Of a DNA stretch of 64,000 nucleotides, positions 1 through 9,086 are shown one piece after another. The stretch is taken from positions 1 through 64,000 of the forward strand of contig JAKBBA010000013.1 of NCBI GenBank assembly GCA_021808665.1, read 5' to 3'. The position numbers and the translations under genes were made by a program. The notes under the pieces were generated by a model. It saw nothing but the letters and a program-made list of their open reading frames with translations, had not been told where the DNA came from and searched no databases. Numbering within the stretch: the stretch's first letter is position 1; each line of letters opens with the position of its first letter. Source of the stretch: Actinomycetes bacterium. Its GTDB lineage: Bacteria; Actinomycetota; Acidimicrobiia; Acidimicrobiales; Palsa-688.

Positions 1-1605
1 ACAGGCGCCGCAGGCCTCACAGCTGCCATAGCTGCTCACGACGGCGGGGCCAAAGTTGCGTTGTTCGAGAAAGGGGAGCAGGTCGGAGGGACGTCCGCCT
101 GGTCGGGAGGCCACGTTTGGATCCCGAACAATCCGCACATGGCCGCTGACGGTGCCACCGACAGCCGGGATCTTGCCCTCACCTACCTGATGTCACTTTC
201 GCGTGGGACTATAGAGGAGCGCCTCGCGGAGGCATTCGTGGACGCCGGGCCCCGGATGGTCGAATACCTCGACGCCAAAGCCGGCACGGACTTCTACTCG
301 GTTAGAGGTTTCCCCGACTACCACCCCGAGCACCCGGGGGGCCTACCCGGCGGCGGACGGACCGTCGAGTGCCCGCTTTTCGCCTTCGACGAGCTCGGGG
401 AGTGGGCGGCGCGGGTGACGCCGAGCCCGTACTTCGCGACGATGAACATCACGATGAGCGAGACGCCACTCGGCGCGGCCGTTCCCTCCATGCCCTCGCC
501 CGAGGAGATGCAGCGCAGGAAGATCCGCGACGAGCGCGGTTTGGGACAGGCCCTCGTGGGCCGTCTACTCAAGGCGTGCCTCGATAGGGGGATCGAACCT
601 GTGACGTCCGCGCGGATGCGGAACCTTGTGATCGACGCGGGCAGGGTCACCGGCGCAGTCGTCGACGTAGGCGGTCAAAGACGCGAAGTTAAGGCGCGTC
701 GCGGCGTGGTGCTCGCTACGGGGGGCTTCGAGTGGAACGAAGAGTACAAGCGGGCCTTCCTACGCGGTCCGCTCACGCACCCGGTCTCGATTGAGACCAA
801 CACCGGCGACGGCCTATACATGGCCATGAAGGCTGGGGCGATGCTGTCGAACATGAGGGAAGCATGGTGGATACCCGTCGGCGATCTGCCGCCGGGCGTC
901 AACCGAATGAACCGTTTCCTGCTCTCAGGGGACCGGTCCCGACCCCGCACGATCATGGTCAACCGGCAGGGCCGCCGATTCGCGAACGAGGCGGCCAACT
1001 ACAACGCGTTCGGCGGAGCTTTCCACCAAGAAGACGTCGCCCGTTTCAACTACGCCAACCTGCCCTGCTGGCTGATCTTCGACCAGTGCTACGTCGAGCG
1101 CTACGGGTCCCCAGGGGCCGGGGGCGCCGGTGTCAAGTCCTCCGGGGCCGAGCAGGCGGCTGAGTGGTTGCTGGGCGCGCCATCTTTGGAGGACCTGGCC
1201 GAGAAGCTAGGAGTTCCACCGGCCAACCTGGTGTCCACAGTGCAGCGCTGGAATGACAACGTCGCCGCAGGGCATGATCCGGATTTCCTCCGAGGTGAAA
1301 GCGCCCATGACCGCTGGTGGGGAGACCCCGAGCACAAGGGAACAGTCGGGGCGACACTCGGGCCGCTCGATTCGCCACCCTTCTACGCTCTACCGGTCCG
1401 AAGCGGTGGACTTGGCACCAAAGGTGGTCCCCGCGTCGACCCCGACGCACGGGTGATCGACCTAGACGGAGACCCCATACCCGGCCTTTACGCGGCCGGC
1501 AACGCCTGCGGTTCCCCGCTCGGAATGACTTACGGGGGAGCGGGAGGAACCCTCGGACCTGCGATGGTATTCGGCTGGCTGGCCGGCAGGCACGCGGCTG
1601 GCTGA
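1..1605 (+). CDS. FAD-dependent oxidoreductase, 3-ketosteroid-dehydrogenase/fumarate-reductase family (5' end cut off)
   Basis: The reading frame is open from the first base of the window, so the N-terminus lies outside it. The first visible residues (GAAGLTAA) are the end of the dinucleotide-binding Gly-rich loop, followed by the strand ending in FEKG and then GGTSAWSGG. The C-terminal part (AAGNACGSPLGMTYGGAG) is the FAD-closing segment of the family, with a GDGLYMAMKAGA motif in the middle. The GGT-S-A-x-SGG and late YGGAGG segments resemble 3-ketosteroid delta1-dehydrogenases more than respiratory fumarate reductases. The expected reaction is flavin-dependent dehydrogenation of a cyclic or carbonyl substrate. 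The steroid assignment is inference; the family assignment is firm. A FadR-type regulator follows 71 bp downstream on the same strand. Confidence 0.85.
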   Translation, partial: TGAAGLTAAIAAHDGGAKVALFEKGEQVGGTSAWSGGHVWIPNNPHMAADGATDSRDLALTYLMSLSRGTIEERLAEAFVDAGPRMVEYLDAKAGTDFYSVRGFPDYHPEHPGGLPGGGRTVECPLFAFDELGEWAARVTPSPYFATMNITMSETPLGAAVPSMPSPEEMQRRKIRDERGLGQALVGRLLKACLDRGIEPVTSARMRNLVIDAGRVTGAVVDVGGQRREVKARRGVVLATGGFEWNEEYKRAFLRGPLTHPVSIETNTGDGLYMAMKAGAMLSNMREAWWIPVGDLPPGVNRMNRFLLSGDRSRPRTIMVNRQGRRFANEAANYNAFGGAFHQEDVARFNYANLPCWLIFDQCYVERYGSPGAGGAGVKSSGAEQAAEWLLGAPSLEDLAEKLGVPPANLVSTVQRWNDNVAAGHDPDFLRGESAHDRWWGDPEHKGTVGATLGPLDSPPFYALPVRSGGLGTKGGPRVDPDARVIDLDGDPIPGLYAAGNACGSPLGMTYGGAGGTLGPAMVFGWLAGRHAAG

Positions 1606-1619
1606 CCTGGCACCAGCCG
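1595..1619 (+). terminator. Possible hairpin at the end of the flavoprotein gene
   Basis: A perfect 7-bp inverted repeat (CGGCTGG, 11-base loop, CCAGCCG) spans the stop codon of the flavoprotein gene. There is no T-run after it, so it may be chance in GC-rich DNA. Confidence 0.2.
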
Positions 1620-1676
1620 GCCAGCCGCCCTGGAAGCCGCCGGTCGGGTAATGTCGCGCGGCATGAGGCAGCGCGC

Positions 1677-2516
1677 ATGAGCCGGGCGGTCCCGCCGAAA
1701 CTGTCCCCGCCCGAAGCCCCCGAGATCCGACAGGAACCGGAAGGCTCGCGGAGCCTATGGATCACCCTCGAACGGTCGAGTGCCGGGTCTACCGACAGGC
1801 CCAAGCGTACGACCAAGAGAGCCGAGACCGTGGCCGCGGCGATAGTCGCCGACATCGTGTCACGCAAACTTCGTCCCGGTGACACGCTTCCACCCGAGTC
1901 TGCGATGCTCATCACCTACCAGGTGAGCCGAGCTTCGCTTCGCGAGGCGCTTCGGCTTTTGGAGGTTCAGGAGATCATAAGGCTCAAGCCTGGCCCGGGC
2001 GGTGGACCCGTTGTCAGTGCTGTCGACCCTCGCAACCTTGCCCGGGTTAGTGCCTTGTACCTTCATCTCGGAGGGGCCACCTACACCGAGCTGTTCGAGG
2101 CCCAATTGGAGTTAGCTCCTCTGTGCGCCGAGTTGGCCGCCCGAAACCCTGACCGTGAGCTTGTCAGCAGCCGCTTGGCTCCTTACTTGGCGGGTTCGCT
2201 GCCGGTGGAAGGCCAGGGCTACTGGGACGCCACCAACGGTTTCCACGGGACAGTCGAACAGCTGGCGGCCAACCGTGTCATAGAGCTGTTCGCCCGTACT
2301 GTAAGCCACCTGTGGCATGAGCACGTCGTGACGAGAATGGACACCACGGGTTTCAGGGAACAGATCCTTGACGAGCACCGCAGGATCGCCCGAGCCGTGG
2401 TCTCCGGCCACGCGACCAGAGCCTCACGGCTCATGCGCGAGCACTTCGCAGGCCTGCAGGAGCGTTACGTCGGCTACTGGCCGGCGCGCTTCGACGAGCT
2501 GATCGAGTGGGAGTAA
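1677..2516 (+). CDS. GntR-family transcriptional regulator, FadR/FCD type
   Basis: Residues about 46-115 form a winged helix-turn-helix (AAAIVADIVSRKLRPGD, then LPPES and YQVSRASLREALRLLE), the classic GntR DNA-binding core. Residues about 130-260 are an all-helical FCD ligand-binding domain. The frame is open well upstream, but that part overlaps the flavoprotein gene and has no GntR character, so the ATG at 1677 is taken as start. This leaves an unusually long, Pro- and charge-rich N-terminal tail of about 45 residues; the true start could be further in. FadR-type regulators usually answer to an organic acid or acyl-CoA. It probably controls the preceding flavoprotein gene or the convergent esterase/transporter operon (inference). 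Confidence 0.85.
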   Translation: MSRAVPPKLSPPEAPEIRQEPEGSRSLWITLERSSAGSTDRPKRTTKRAETVAAAIVADIVSRKLRPGDTLPPESAMLITYQVSRASLREALRLLEVQEIIRLKPGPGGGPVVSAVDPRNLARVSALYLHLGGATYTELFEAQLELAPLCAELAARNPDRELVSSRLAPYLAGSLPVEGQGYWDATNGFHGTVEQLAANRVIELFARTVSHLWHEHVVTRMDTTGFREQILDEHRRIARAVVSGHATRASRLMREHFAGLQERYVGYWPARFDELIEWE

Positions 2517-2526
2517 GAACTCGCTC

Positions 2527-3441
2527 TCAGGCCAGTTGGCGAGCCAGCCATTCCTCGATGCCGCGGTTGTAGCGCTCTGCTACCGCAGTGCCGGCCAACA
2601 CACCGACACCGTGGGGAGCGCCCGGGTAAACGTGGAGTTCTGTAGGAACGCCGGCTTGGTTCAGCCGGTTGGCGTAGTCGACGTCCTCGTCGCGAAAACC
2701 GTCCACTGCGCCCACGCACACGTAAGCAGGAGGGAGCCCCCCGAGGTCTGTCGCTCGTGCCGGCGCGGCGTAGGCTGGCACGTCGGAGGTTCCGTAAAGA
2801 TCGCCTAGATAGGACTTCCAGCCGAACTCGTTGGACTCCTTGGTCCAAATGGCGAGACCGTCGAGCCGGCTCGACGGGGTGACTTGGCGGTCGTCGAGCA
2901 TCGGGCACTCCAAGAGTTGGAAGCGCACCGGAACCTCTCCCCTGTCCCGGGCTAGAAGAGCTAGCGCTGCTGCGAGGCCGCCTCCTGCGCTTACCCCCGC
3001 AATACCTATCCGGTCGGGATCGACCCCGAGCATCTGATGGTTTTGGTGGACCCAGCTAAGTCCGGCATAGCAGTCGCCGAGCGGGCCGGGATAGGGGGTT
3101 TCGGGGGCAAGGCGGTACTCGACGGACACCCCGACAATCCCGTAACGCTGGCACCATGCGTCGAAGCGGGCGTCGTCCATTGCGTAGCTTCCTAGGACAT
3201 AACCGCCGCCGTGTATCGAGTAGACGCACGCAAGTGCCCCGTCGACACCGACGGGGCGGTGCACACGCACCACGACCTCTGGGTCGCTGGACACGACGTG
3301 GTCCCGACGCTCTACCTGCTCGGAGAGCTCGAGCGGCCCCGTCAGATCCGCGGCCCTGATAGCAGCCAAGTTGTCAGCCCCGACAGTCCCGATAGGGAAT
3401 GCCTCGACCACGACAGCTACGTCTGCATCTAACTTTAGCAT
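2527..3441 (-). CDS. Alpha/beta hydrolase (hormone-sensitive-lipase type esterase)
   Basis: The 304-residue protein has the HSL/family IV hallmarks: an HGGG oxyanion motif at residues 77-80 and the nucleophile elbow G-V-S-A-G-G with Ser151. The aspartate (DGFRDED) and histidine (GAPHGVG) of the triad are in the expected C-terminal places. It should hydrolyse a short-chain ester, lactone or carbamate in the cytoplasm. The start at 3441 was chosen because the frame upstream of it overlaps the permease gene; it leaves a 16-bp gap. It is the last gene of the operon substrate-binding protein, ATPase, permease, esterase, which suggests the transported compound or a product carries an ester bond (inference). 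Confidence 0.85.
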   Translation of the reverse strand: MLKLDADVAVVVEAFPIGTVGADNLAAIRAADLTGPLELSEQVERRDHVVSSDPEVVVRVHRPVGVDGALACVYSIHGGGYVLGSYAMDDARFDAWCQRYGIVGVSVEYRLAPETPYPGPLGDCYAGLSWVHQNHQMLGVDPDRIGIAGVSAGGGLAAALALLARDRGEVPVRFQLLECPMLDDRQVTPSSRLDGLAIWTKESNEFGWKSYLGDLYGTSDVPAYAAPARATDLGGLPPAYVCVGAVDGFRDEDVDYANRLNQAGVPTELHVYPGAPHGVGVLAGTAVAERYNRGIEEWLARQLA

Positions 3442-3457
3442 CGATCGACTCCTTGCC

Positions 3458-4501
3458 TCAGCCCGCCGGCGAGCCGGCCACTTCGGCTGCCTCGTCCTTG
3501 GGTTCTCGTTGCGCGACGCTGTGTGGCGCTCCAACGCGCCGGGTAGCCGCAGCGCGGCGCTGACGCCAAACTGCAAAGCCGACTGCGACAATCAGTGCCA
3601 CACCGTTGAACATGTCGTTGAGCCACTGCACTCCGGTTACGAGCTCCAGGCCGGTGACCCCAGTTGCAAGTACGTAGACGGCGAGCATGGTTCCCCACAC
3701 GTTGAGACGCCCGGGCTTGAGCTGGGTCGAACCGAGGAAGACCGCAGCAAACGCTGGGAGCAAGAGGGTACTTCCGAACGTGAGGGAAGGACCTGACAGC
3801 GAGCTGTAGAGAACCCCGGCGATTCCTGACACCGTAGCCGAGATGATCAGGGTCACCCAGGTCCAGTAGTCGACTTTCACGCCAGCCAGGCGCGCCGCTT
3901 CTTGGTTACCTCCGGTTGCATGGATGTAACGACCGGCTGGAGTGTGCTCAAGGAGCCACCAGAAGAACAGCGCTAGCACCACAAGGTACAGCACGACTAT
4001 CTGGAAGCCGCCGACGGTCCTCTGGGTGAGGCTGTTCCACGCTGCGGTCGTCGGCGGGTTCGGCTGACTGTTCCCCGAGACGATGATCTGTACAGCAGCG
4101 ACGACCGTCGCCATACCGAGAGTAGCTATGAACGAGTTGATCCGCAGCTTGACAACGACGAACCCGTTGACAACTCCCACCAGGAAGGTCGCCACGACGG
4201 CGACAATCATCGCAGGCCACATGTTCCAGTGGTGCGTAGTCTGCAGCCACGCGACGATGATCGCCGAAAGGTTGATCGTCGCGCCGACCGACAGGTCGAA
4301 AGCTCCCGCTGCCAGAGGGACCAAGACGGCTATCGCCAGCATTGCGCTTATAGCCTGGGACGAAGCCACCGAGTGCAGGGTCGCCTGGGTCAGGAATAGG
4401 TGCGGCTTCCACACTCCGAAGACGACGATCGCAAGTGCCCACAGGTAAAAGCCGCTGTAGCGGTCCAATCCCAAGCTAAAGGTCATGCGTGACCGGTTCA
4501 T
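3458..4501 (-). CDS. ABC transporter permease, RbsC/BPD_transp_2 (sugar-type) family
   Basis: A 347-residue polytopic protein with about eight to ten hydrophobic segments and the family's LSVGA-INLSAI and VVKLRINSFIATLGM motifs, in the order seen in RbsC/XylH permeases. It forms the membrane channel of an importer with the ATPase and lipoprotein encoded upstream. Its start overlaps the ATPase stop by 4 bp, so the two are translationally coupled. The last 30 residues are a charged cytoplasmic tail. The family transports ribose, xylose and autoinducer-2, but actinobacterial members also carry non-sugars. A paralogous permease lies at 54975-56072. Confidence 0.9.
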   Translation of the reverse strand: MNRSRMTFSLGLDRYSGFYLWALAIVVFGVWKPHLFLTQATLHSVASSQAISAMLAIAVLVPLAAGAFDLSVGATINLSAIIVAWLQTTHHWNMWPAMIVAVVATFLVGVVNGFVVVKLRINSFIATLGMATVVAAVQIIVSGNSQPNPPTTAAWNSLTQRTVGGFQIVVLYLVVLALFFWWLLEHTPAGRYIHATGGNQEAARLAGVKVDYWTWVTLIISATVSGIAGVLYSSLSGPSLTFGSTLLLPAFAAVFLGSTQLKPGRLNVWGTMLAVYVLATGVTGLELVTGVQWLNDMFNGVALIVAVGFAVWRQRRAAATRRVGAPHSVAQREPKDEAAEVAGSPAG

Positions 4502-6063
4502 AGTCGGACTGCCTCCTCGCCGGCCCCCAGGGACTCATGTGAGATTGCTGCTACGTTTACGTCGTCGCCCTGCAGGCGAGCGACGACCCTTCCGTCGCGG
4601 ACGACGATCACCTCGTGACATAAAGCCGCGAGTTCGTCGACATCCGACGAGCTTATGACGACCGCTGCTCCGCCCGCGGCAGCCGCCAGGATCTGGCGGT
4701 GCAGGCCTGCTTTGGCGCCGACGTCGACCCCTTGGGTCGGTTCGTCTAGGAGGAACACTTTGGGGTTACGCCTGATCCACTTGGCGAACACTACCTTCTG
4801 CTGGTTTCCGCCGCTGAAGTGCATCAAGGGGAGCTCGAACGCTCCTGGGGGGCGGACGTCGAGGCGCTCGAACCAGGACTTCGTTTCTACTGTCTCGGTC
4901 TTCTTTCGAAGCAACCCTCTAGCCCAGAACGGCTGTAAGTCCGAGATGGTGAGGTTCTCTCGGGCTGATAGCTCCATGAACGCGCCCTGCGCCTTGCGCT
5001 CGGCTGGGAGGTAGCCTACGCCGGCGTCCATGGCCGAACGCGGCTGGAAGGGCTTTACCTCTCTGCCGGCAACGGTCACCTGACCTCCGTCACGCTCGAC
5101 CGCACCGAAGAGAGCACCGAGCACCACGTCGCGGCCCGAGCCGGTGATGCCGGCAAAGCCGACGACTTTTCCTGCTTCCACCTCGAAGGAAACACCGTCC
5201 AACGGTCCCGCTTTGAGGTCCTCCACCCGCAGGATCACAGCACCGGTCTTGCCCTGCATAGTCGAAGAAACCCGGCGCACCTCGTCAAGCTCACCTCCGA
5301 CCAGCAGCGTCACGATCGTACGTCGATCCAAGCTGGTCACCGGCTGCGTCGCCACCTTGACGCCGTCTCGCAATACCGTGACGTTATGGGCCAGCTCGAA
5401 GACTTCGTCGAGGCGGTGAGTGACGTACAAGACCCCGATGTCGCGAGCTGCGACCCTGCGGACGATGTCGAGGAGGTGCTCGACTTCGCTTTCGGGCAGC
5501 GTAGCTGTCGGCTCGTCTAGCACGAGGAGCTTCACGTCCCCGCCGTCGCGGCCTAGCTGGCGCAGGGCACGGGCCACGGCGACCCCGGTCTTCTGCGACG
5601 GGGACAACAGCTCTACTGGAGTCGACGGACTTATCTCCAAACCAACCCTCGCCAAGTCCACCTCCGCAAGGCGGCGGGCTTCACGTCCTTGGACCGTTCC
5701 CAGCCTGGTCGGGTAGCCGCTGTTGAGTGAAAGGTTGTCGAGCACCGAAAGCGCCGCCACGAGACCCAGGTCCTGGTGCACGAAACGGCACCCTAGATGG
5801 AAGGACGACTCTACCGAGCCGAACTCCAAGGGCCGGGAGTCGATCAGAACCGTGCCACCAGGATCGGGGTGATGGTAACCGGACAGGATCTTGATGAAGG
5901 TCGACTTACCCGAGCCGTTCTCGCCGAGAAGAGCGTGTATCTCTCCGGCCTCGATCTCCAAGTCGAAGTGGTCGAGCGCCGGGGTCACGGCGAAAGTCTT
6001 TGAAAGGCCTTGCGCCGACAGCGCGCAGCGGGCCGAAGACCCGCTGCGCGCTGTGTCGGTCAT
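4498..6063 (-). CDS. ABC transporter ATP-binding protein, RbsA/MglA (sugar-type) family
   Basis: Two fused nucleotide-binding domains, 521 residues. The first has an intact Walker A (GENGSGKST, residues 47-55) but a degenerate signature (LSPSQ). The second has a degenerate Walker A (GITGSGRDV) but an intact signature (SGGNQQK). This split is usual for RbsA-type ATPases. An upstream in-frame ATG exists at 6075, but the ATG at 6063 overlaps the binding-protein stop as ATGA, the coupling seen throughout this operon, so it is preferred. It energises import through the 3458-4501 permease. Confidence 0.9.
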   Translation of the reverse strand: MTDTARSGSSARCALSAQGLSKTFAVTPALDHFDLEIEAGEIHALLGENGSGKSTFIKILSGYHHPDPGGTVLIDSRPLEFGSVESSFHLGCRFVHQDLGLVAALSVLDNLSLNSGYPTRLGTVQGREARRLAEVDLARVGLEISPSTPVELLSPSQKTGVAVARALRQLGRDGGDVKLLVLDEPTATLPESEVEHLLDIVRRVAARDIGVLYVTHRLDEVFELAHNVTVLRDGVKVATQPVTSLDRRTIVTLLVGGELDEVRRVSSTMQGKTGAVILRVEDLKAGPLDGVSFEVEAGKVVGFAGITGSGRDVVLGALFGAVERDGGQVTVAGREVKPFQPRSAMDAGVGYLPAERKAQGAFMELSARENLTISDLQPFWARGLLRKKTETVETKSWFERLDVRPPGAFELPLMHFSGGNQQKVVFAKWIRRNPKVFLLDEPTQGVDVGAKAGLHRQILAAAAGGAAVVISSSDVDELAALCHEVIVVRDGRVVARLQGDDVNVAAISHESLGAGEEAVRL

Positions 6064-7295
6064 CCCACGTGCCACAGTGACATAAACTGGCTTGCGTAGT
6101 CCGCCGGGAAGTTGAAGGAGTTCGCAGCCGGGATGTTGTTAGCCTTCATCGACTTCTCAGTCAAGAGCATACCCGGCAGGCTTCCGGTGGACGTCCCGTC
6201 ATTGGTCGAGGTGACAGGCATGCCTTCTAGATGACGCAGCGCAGCATCGACCATGACCCATCCGGAGTCTATCGTCGCCAGCGCCGTGAACGCCTTGAAG
6301 TCACCTCCCGAGAGGATGTTCGTCTCGTTCGACACGTCAGCGCCGATGCCCGTGATCTGCACTTTGCCCGTGAGACCCGCTGCCGCTAGCGCAGAGGGCA
6401 AGCCGTCGATGAAGGCCCCGTCGACGACCGTCACGTACTTGATCGAAGGGTTCTTCTGCAATGCGGTGACTATCAGGGAGTCAATCTGTCCTGCGTCCAC
6501 CTGGGGGATCGTCGCATTGACGTCTGTGATTTTGCACGCCGAGCAGTCAGCTCCGAGGGCGGAAGCGAACGCCGTCGTGTAGGTAGCGAGAAGCGGGAAC
6601 GACGGAACCCCCACTGAGAGAACCTGGGCGTTTGCGTTAGATTTCTCGGTGATCCAGGCTGCTATCTGCTTGGCAGATTCCACCGTGCCGTTGTAGGCCC
6701 CGATGTCGTAGGGAACGACGGGGGAGGGCGTAGTGAGCTGTCCCATGAACGCTGGGATCATGATCACGCCAGCCTTTTGGTAGGCGGGGATCTCGCTCTG
6801 CCAGGTCACCTCCGGCAGGCCGGAGAAAGCTACGGCGACAGGGTTGTACTGCAATGCCTGCTGTAGTCCCGAGACCAAAGTAGCCGGGTTGGCGGACTGG
6901 AACGGGATCGTCTTTAGGTTCCAACCGATAGCGGCTGTGGCAGCCTTTATCCCGCTTGCGATGTCAGTACACTGCGAGACTTCGCACTGCAAGAAGACGA
7001 ATGTCTTGCCCTTGGGCGGCGCAGAGCTGAGCGGTGTCGTCTGGGGTATGTGCGTCGGCGGCTGTTCTGCTTGGGCGACGATCTGCTCGGCGGCGGTCAC
7101 CGCAGAAGAGGCGCCGCCACTCGACGCCGTAGTCCCAGAAGACCCTGACGCTGTGGTGGCGGAGCTCGACGCTGTGGTCGCCGAGCTCGTCGACGTCTTC
7201 GACGAGCTGCAGGCTGACAGCGCCCCTCCGATCGTGATCACGGCGACGCCCGCCGTCAAGCTGCGTGTCAGCTTCGATCGATATTGACCAAACAT
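6060..7295 (-). CDS. ABC transporter substrate-binding lipoprotein, sugar-type (PBP1/RbsB-like)
   Basis: An N-terminal signal ends in a lipobox (LSAC, Cys about 29), then a Ser/Thr/Ala linker to about residue 70, then a type 1 periplasmic-binding fold. It should capture the substrate outside the cell and hand it to the 3458-4501 permease. A strong ribosome site (GGGAGGAAG) sits just ahead of the ATG, making this the first gene of a four-gene operon. The binding domain carries a C-x-x-C pair (DCSACKITDVN) that recurs as CSTCKVSAVN in the second binding protein at 53725-54930, showing the two cassettes are paralogous. Confidence 0.9.
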   Translation of the reverse strand: MFGQYRSKLTRSLTAGVAVITIGGALSACSSSKTSTSSATTASSSATTASGSSGTTASSGGASSAVTAAEQIVAQAEQPPTHIPQTTPLSSAPPKGKTFVFLQCEVSQCTDIASGIKAATAAIGWNLKTIPFQSANPATLVSGLQQALQYNPVAVAFSGLPEVTWQSEIPAYQKAGVIMIPAFMGQLTTPSPVVPYDIGAYNGTVESAKQIAAWITEKSNANAQVLSVGVPSFPLLATYTTAFASALGADCSACKITDVNATIPQVDAGQIDSLIVTALQKNPSIKYVTVVDGAFIDGLPSALAAAGLTGKVQITGIGADVSNETNILSGGDFKAFTALATIDSGWVMVDAALRHLEGMPVTSTNDGTSTGSLPGMLLTEKSMKANNIPAANSFNFPADYASQFMSLWHVG

Positions 7296-7314
7296 TAGCT
7301 TCCTCCCTTTTTTG

Positions 7315-7331
7315 GTTCGGCTCTGCCGAAC
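7315..7331. promoter_or_regulatory. Perfect palindrome upstream of the first transporter operon
   Basis: GTTCGGC, three bases, GCCGAAC: a perfect 7-bp inverted repeat about 20 bp ahead of the transporter lipoprotein start, immediately upstream of its ribosome site. The surrounding 140 bp is AT-richer than the genes and must hold the promoter. It could be a repressor operator or an mRNA hairpin in the leader; no regulator can be assigned. Confidence 0.45.
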
Positions 7332-7438
7332 GACAATTAAATAACCTACTACCCAGTTAGATCAATGACACTATTGCACGTCTTATCATTGGAAGACCAA
7401 TTACCTAAAGGGCCACTAGTTCTCCCGTGGTCGAAAGA

Positions 7439-8221
7439 TCAGTATGGCATCGTCCCGCCGTCGATCGGGAAGAGACAGCCGGTCATGTTCCTACCGGCAT
7501 CAGAAGCCAGTAGAACCGCCACGGCTGCTACCTCTTCGACACGGTTGGGCCGTTTGATCGACGACTCCTGGCAGAACAGGCCGATCATCGCGTCGTAGCT
7601 CTCCAATCCCATCGCCTGTGCGGATGCCGGACCGGTCTCGCGGACGATGTCTGTCTCGATGATCCCTGGCAGCAGAGCGTTGACGGTGATACCGAGCGTT
7701 CCAACTTCTTTGGCCGCTGTCTTCACCAGGCCGTTGACTGCGTGCTTTCCTGTCACGTACCCGGCCAGCCCGGGCTTGCCGAGCTTGCCTTCCACCGAGG
7801 ACGTGACGATGATCCGGCCGGCCTGGCGTGGGATCATGTGCTGCAGAGACTTCCTCATCCCCCAAAAGACGTGGTTTATGTTCCAGTCCATCTCGAGCTT
7901 CCATTCCTCGTCGGACATCGAGGCCACAGGGGCTGTAGCTTCGACACCTCCCGAGTTGAGGCAGCAGATGTCGAGGTGTCCGAAATGTTGGACCGCGAAG
8001 TCGATCAGGCCTTCGACGTCCTCCTGCTTGCGCGCATCGCCGGCGAAGAAGGCCGCGCGGTCCCCTGCGCCCATCTCATCGAGGCAACGCTGCCCTTTGG
8101 CTTGGTCGCGACCGTTCACTACGACGCTTGCGCCCTCCGCCAGGAACGCGTCGGCAATGGCCCTACCGATGCTCCTGGTCCCTCCGGTCACGCAGGCGAC
8201 TTTCCCGTCGAGTTTACCCAT
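7439..8221 (-). CDS. SDR-family NAD(P)-dependent oxidoreductase
   Basis: A 260-residue classical short-chain dehydrogenase. TGGTRSIG at residues 12-19 binds the cofactor, and the catalytic residues are Ser142, Tyr155 and Lys159 (Y-V-T-G-K). The usual NNAG motif reads LNSGG, a mild variant. It should interconvert an alcohol and a ketone. It lies 19 bp downstream of a close paralogue, and the two share the segment SSVEGKxGKPG before the active-site Tyr. They form a two-gene unit divergent from the PEP-swivel protein gene. The substrate is unknown. Confidence 0.9.
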   Translation of the reverse strand: MGKLDGKVACVTGGTRSIGRAIADAFLAEGASVVVNGRDQAKGQRCLDEMGAGDRAAFFAGDARKQEDVEGLIDFAVQHFGHLDICCLNSGGVEATAPVASMSDEEWKLEMDWNINHVFWGMRKSLQHMIPRQAGRIIVTSSVEGKLGKPGLAGYVTGKHAVNGLVKTAAKEVGTLGITVNALLPGIIETDIVRETGPASAQAMGLESYDAMIGLFCQESSIKRPNRVEEVAAVAVLLASDAGRNMTGCLFPIDGGTMPY

Positions 8222-8240
8222 CCGTCGTTCCTTTCGATCT

Positions 8241-9029
8241 CTAGTAGGGCGACGTTCCGCCGTCGATGGATATGAGCGATCCTGTTATCCCCGCCCCCGC
8301 ATCCGAGGCAAGAAGCAGCGCCACTGCGGCCACGTCCTCCACTTCGTTCAGCCGTTTGATCGCCGATTCGTTTGCGAAGGTCTGCAGGAGCTCGTCGTAG
8401 GTGATCCCCATGGATTCGGCGGCGGAGGGACCCTGGGCTCTCATTTCGTCCGTCTCGATGGCTCCGGGGCAGAGTGCATTGACGGTGATCCCCATGGTGC
8501 CGACCTCGCGTGCGACAGACTTGGTCAGCCCGCACACGGCGTGCTTGGCGACGACATAGCTGGCAATGCCGGGTTTGCCCATCTTTCCCTCCACCGAGCT
8601 CATGGCGATGATCCGTCCCCAGCCGTTGGGGATCATGTGCTTCAACGCTGCCCGGACAGTCCAGAAGGTGTGCCAGAAGCTCCAGTCCAGGGCCTCGGCC
8701 ATCGCCTCGTCGGTCATGTCCACTACTGGCGCGTAGTTGCTTCCACCTCCTGCGTTGGGAACGAGGATGTCGATCCTGCCGAAGCGCTCAACCGTCTTTG
8801 CCACGACCGCCTCGCAGTCGGAGCGGAGCTTCACGTCACCTGCGACGAACGCCACAGCACCCCCATCACCGGAACGCGAAAGCTCCTCGACGGCCTGAGC
8901 ACCCTTGGCCGGGTCGCGACCGTTGATCACCACGTCCGCACCTTCACGCTGAAACGCCTTAGCGATCGCGAAGCCAATCCCGCGGGTACCGCCTGTCACG
9001 CAGGCGACGCGGCCTTCGAGAAAACCCAT
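8241..9029 (-). CDS. SDR-family NAD(P)-dependent oxidoreductase
   Basis: A 262-residue classical SDR: TGGTRGIG at residues 12-19, NAGG at 92-95, Ser145, Tyr158 and Lys162. It is the first gene of the SDR pair and has a strong ribosome site (GGGAGGGGAG) just upstream. Its similarity to the next gene across the whole length points to a local duplication, perhaps for two successive oxidations or for two stereoisomers (inference). Upstream lies the divergent control region with two related palindromic boxes. Confidence 0.9.
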   Translation of the reverse strand: MGFLEGRVACVTGGTRGIGFAIAKAFQREGADVVINGRDPAKGAQAVEELSRSGDGGAVAFVAGDVKLRSDCEAVVAKTVERFGRIDILVPNAGGGSNYAPVVDMTDEAMAEALDWSFWHTFWTVRAALKHMIPNGWGRIIAMSSVEGKMGKPGIASYVVAKHAVCGLTKSVAREVGTMGITVNALCPGAIETDEMRAQGPSAAESMGITYDELLQTFANESAIKRLNEVEDVAAVALLLASDAGAGITGSLISIDGGTSPY

Positions 9030-9086
9030 CTCCCCTCCCTGGTAGAGCTGCTGGATATGATTATGACGGATCTAGCCGTGGTAATC

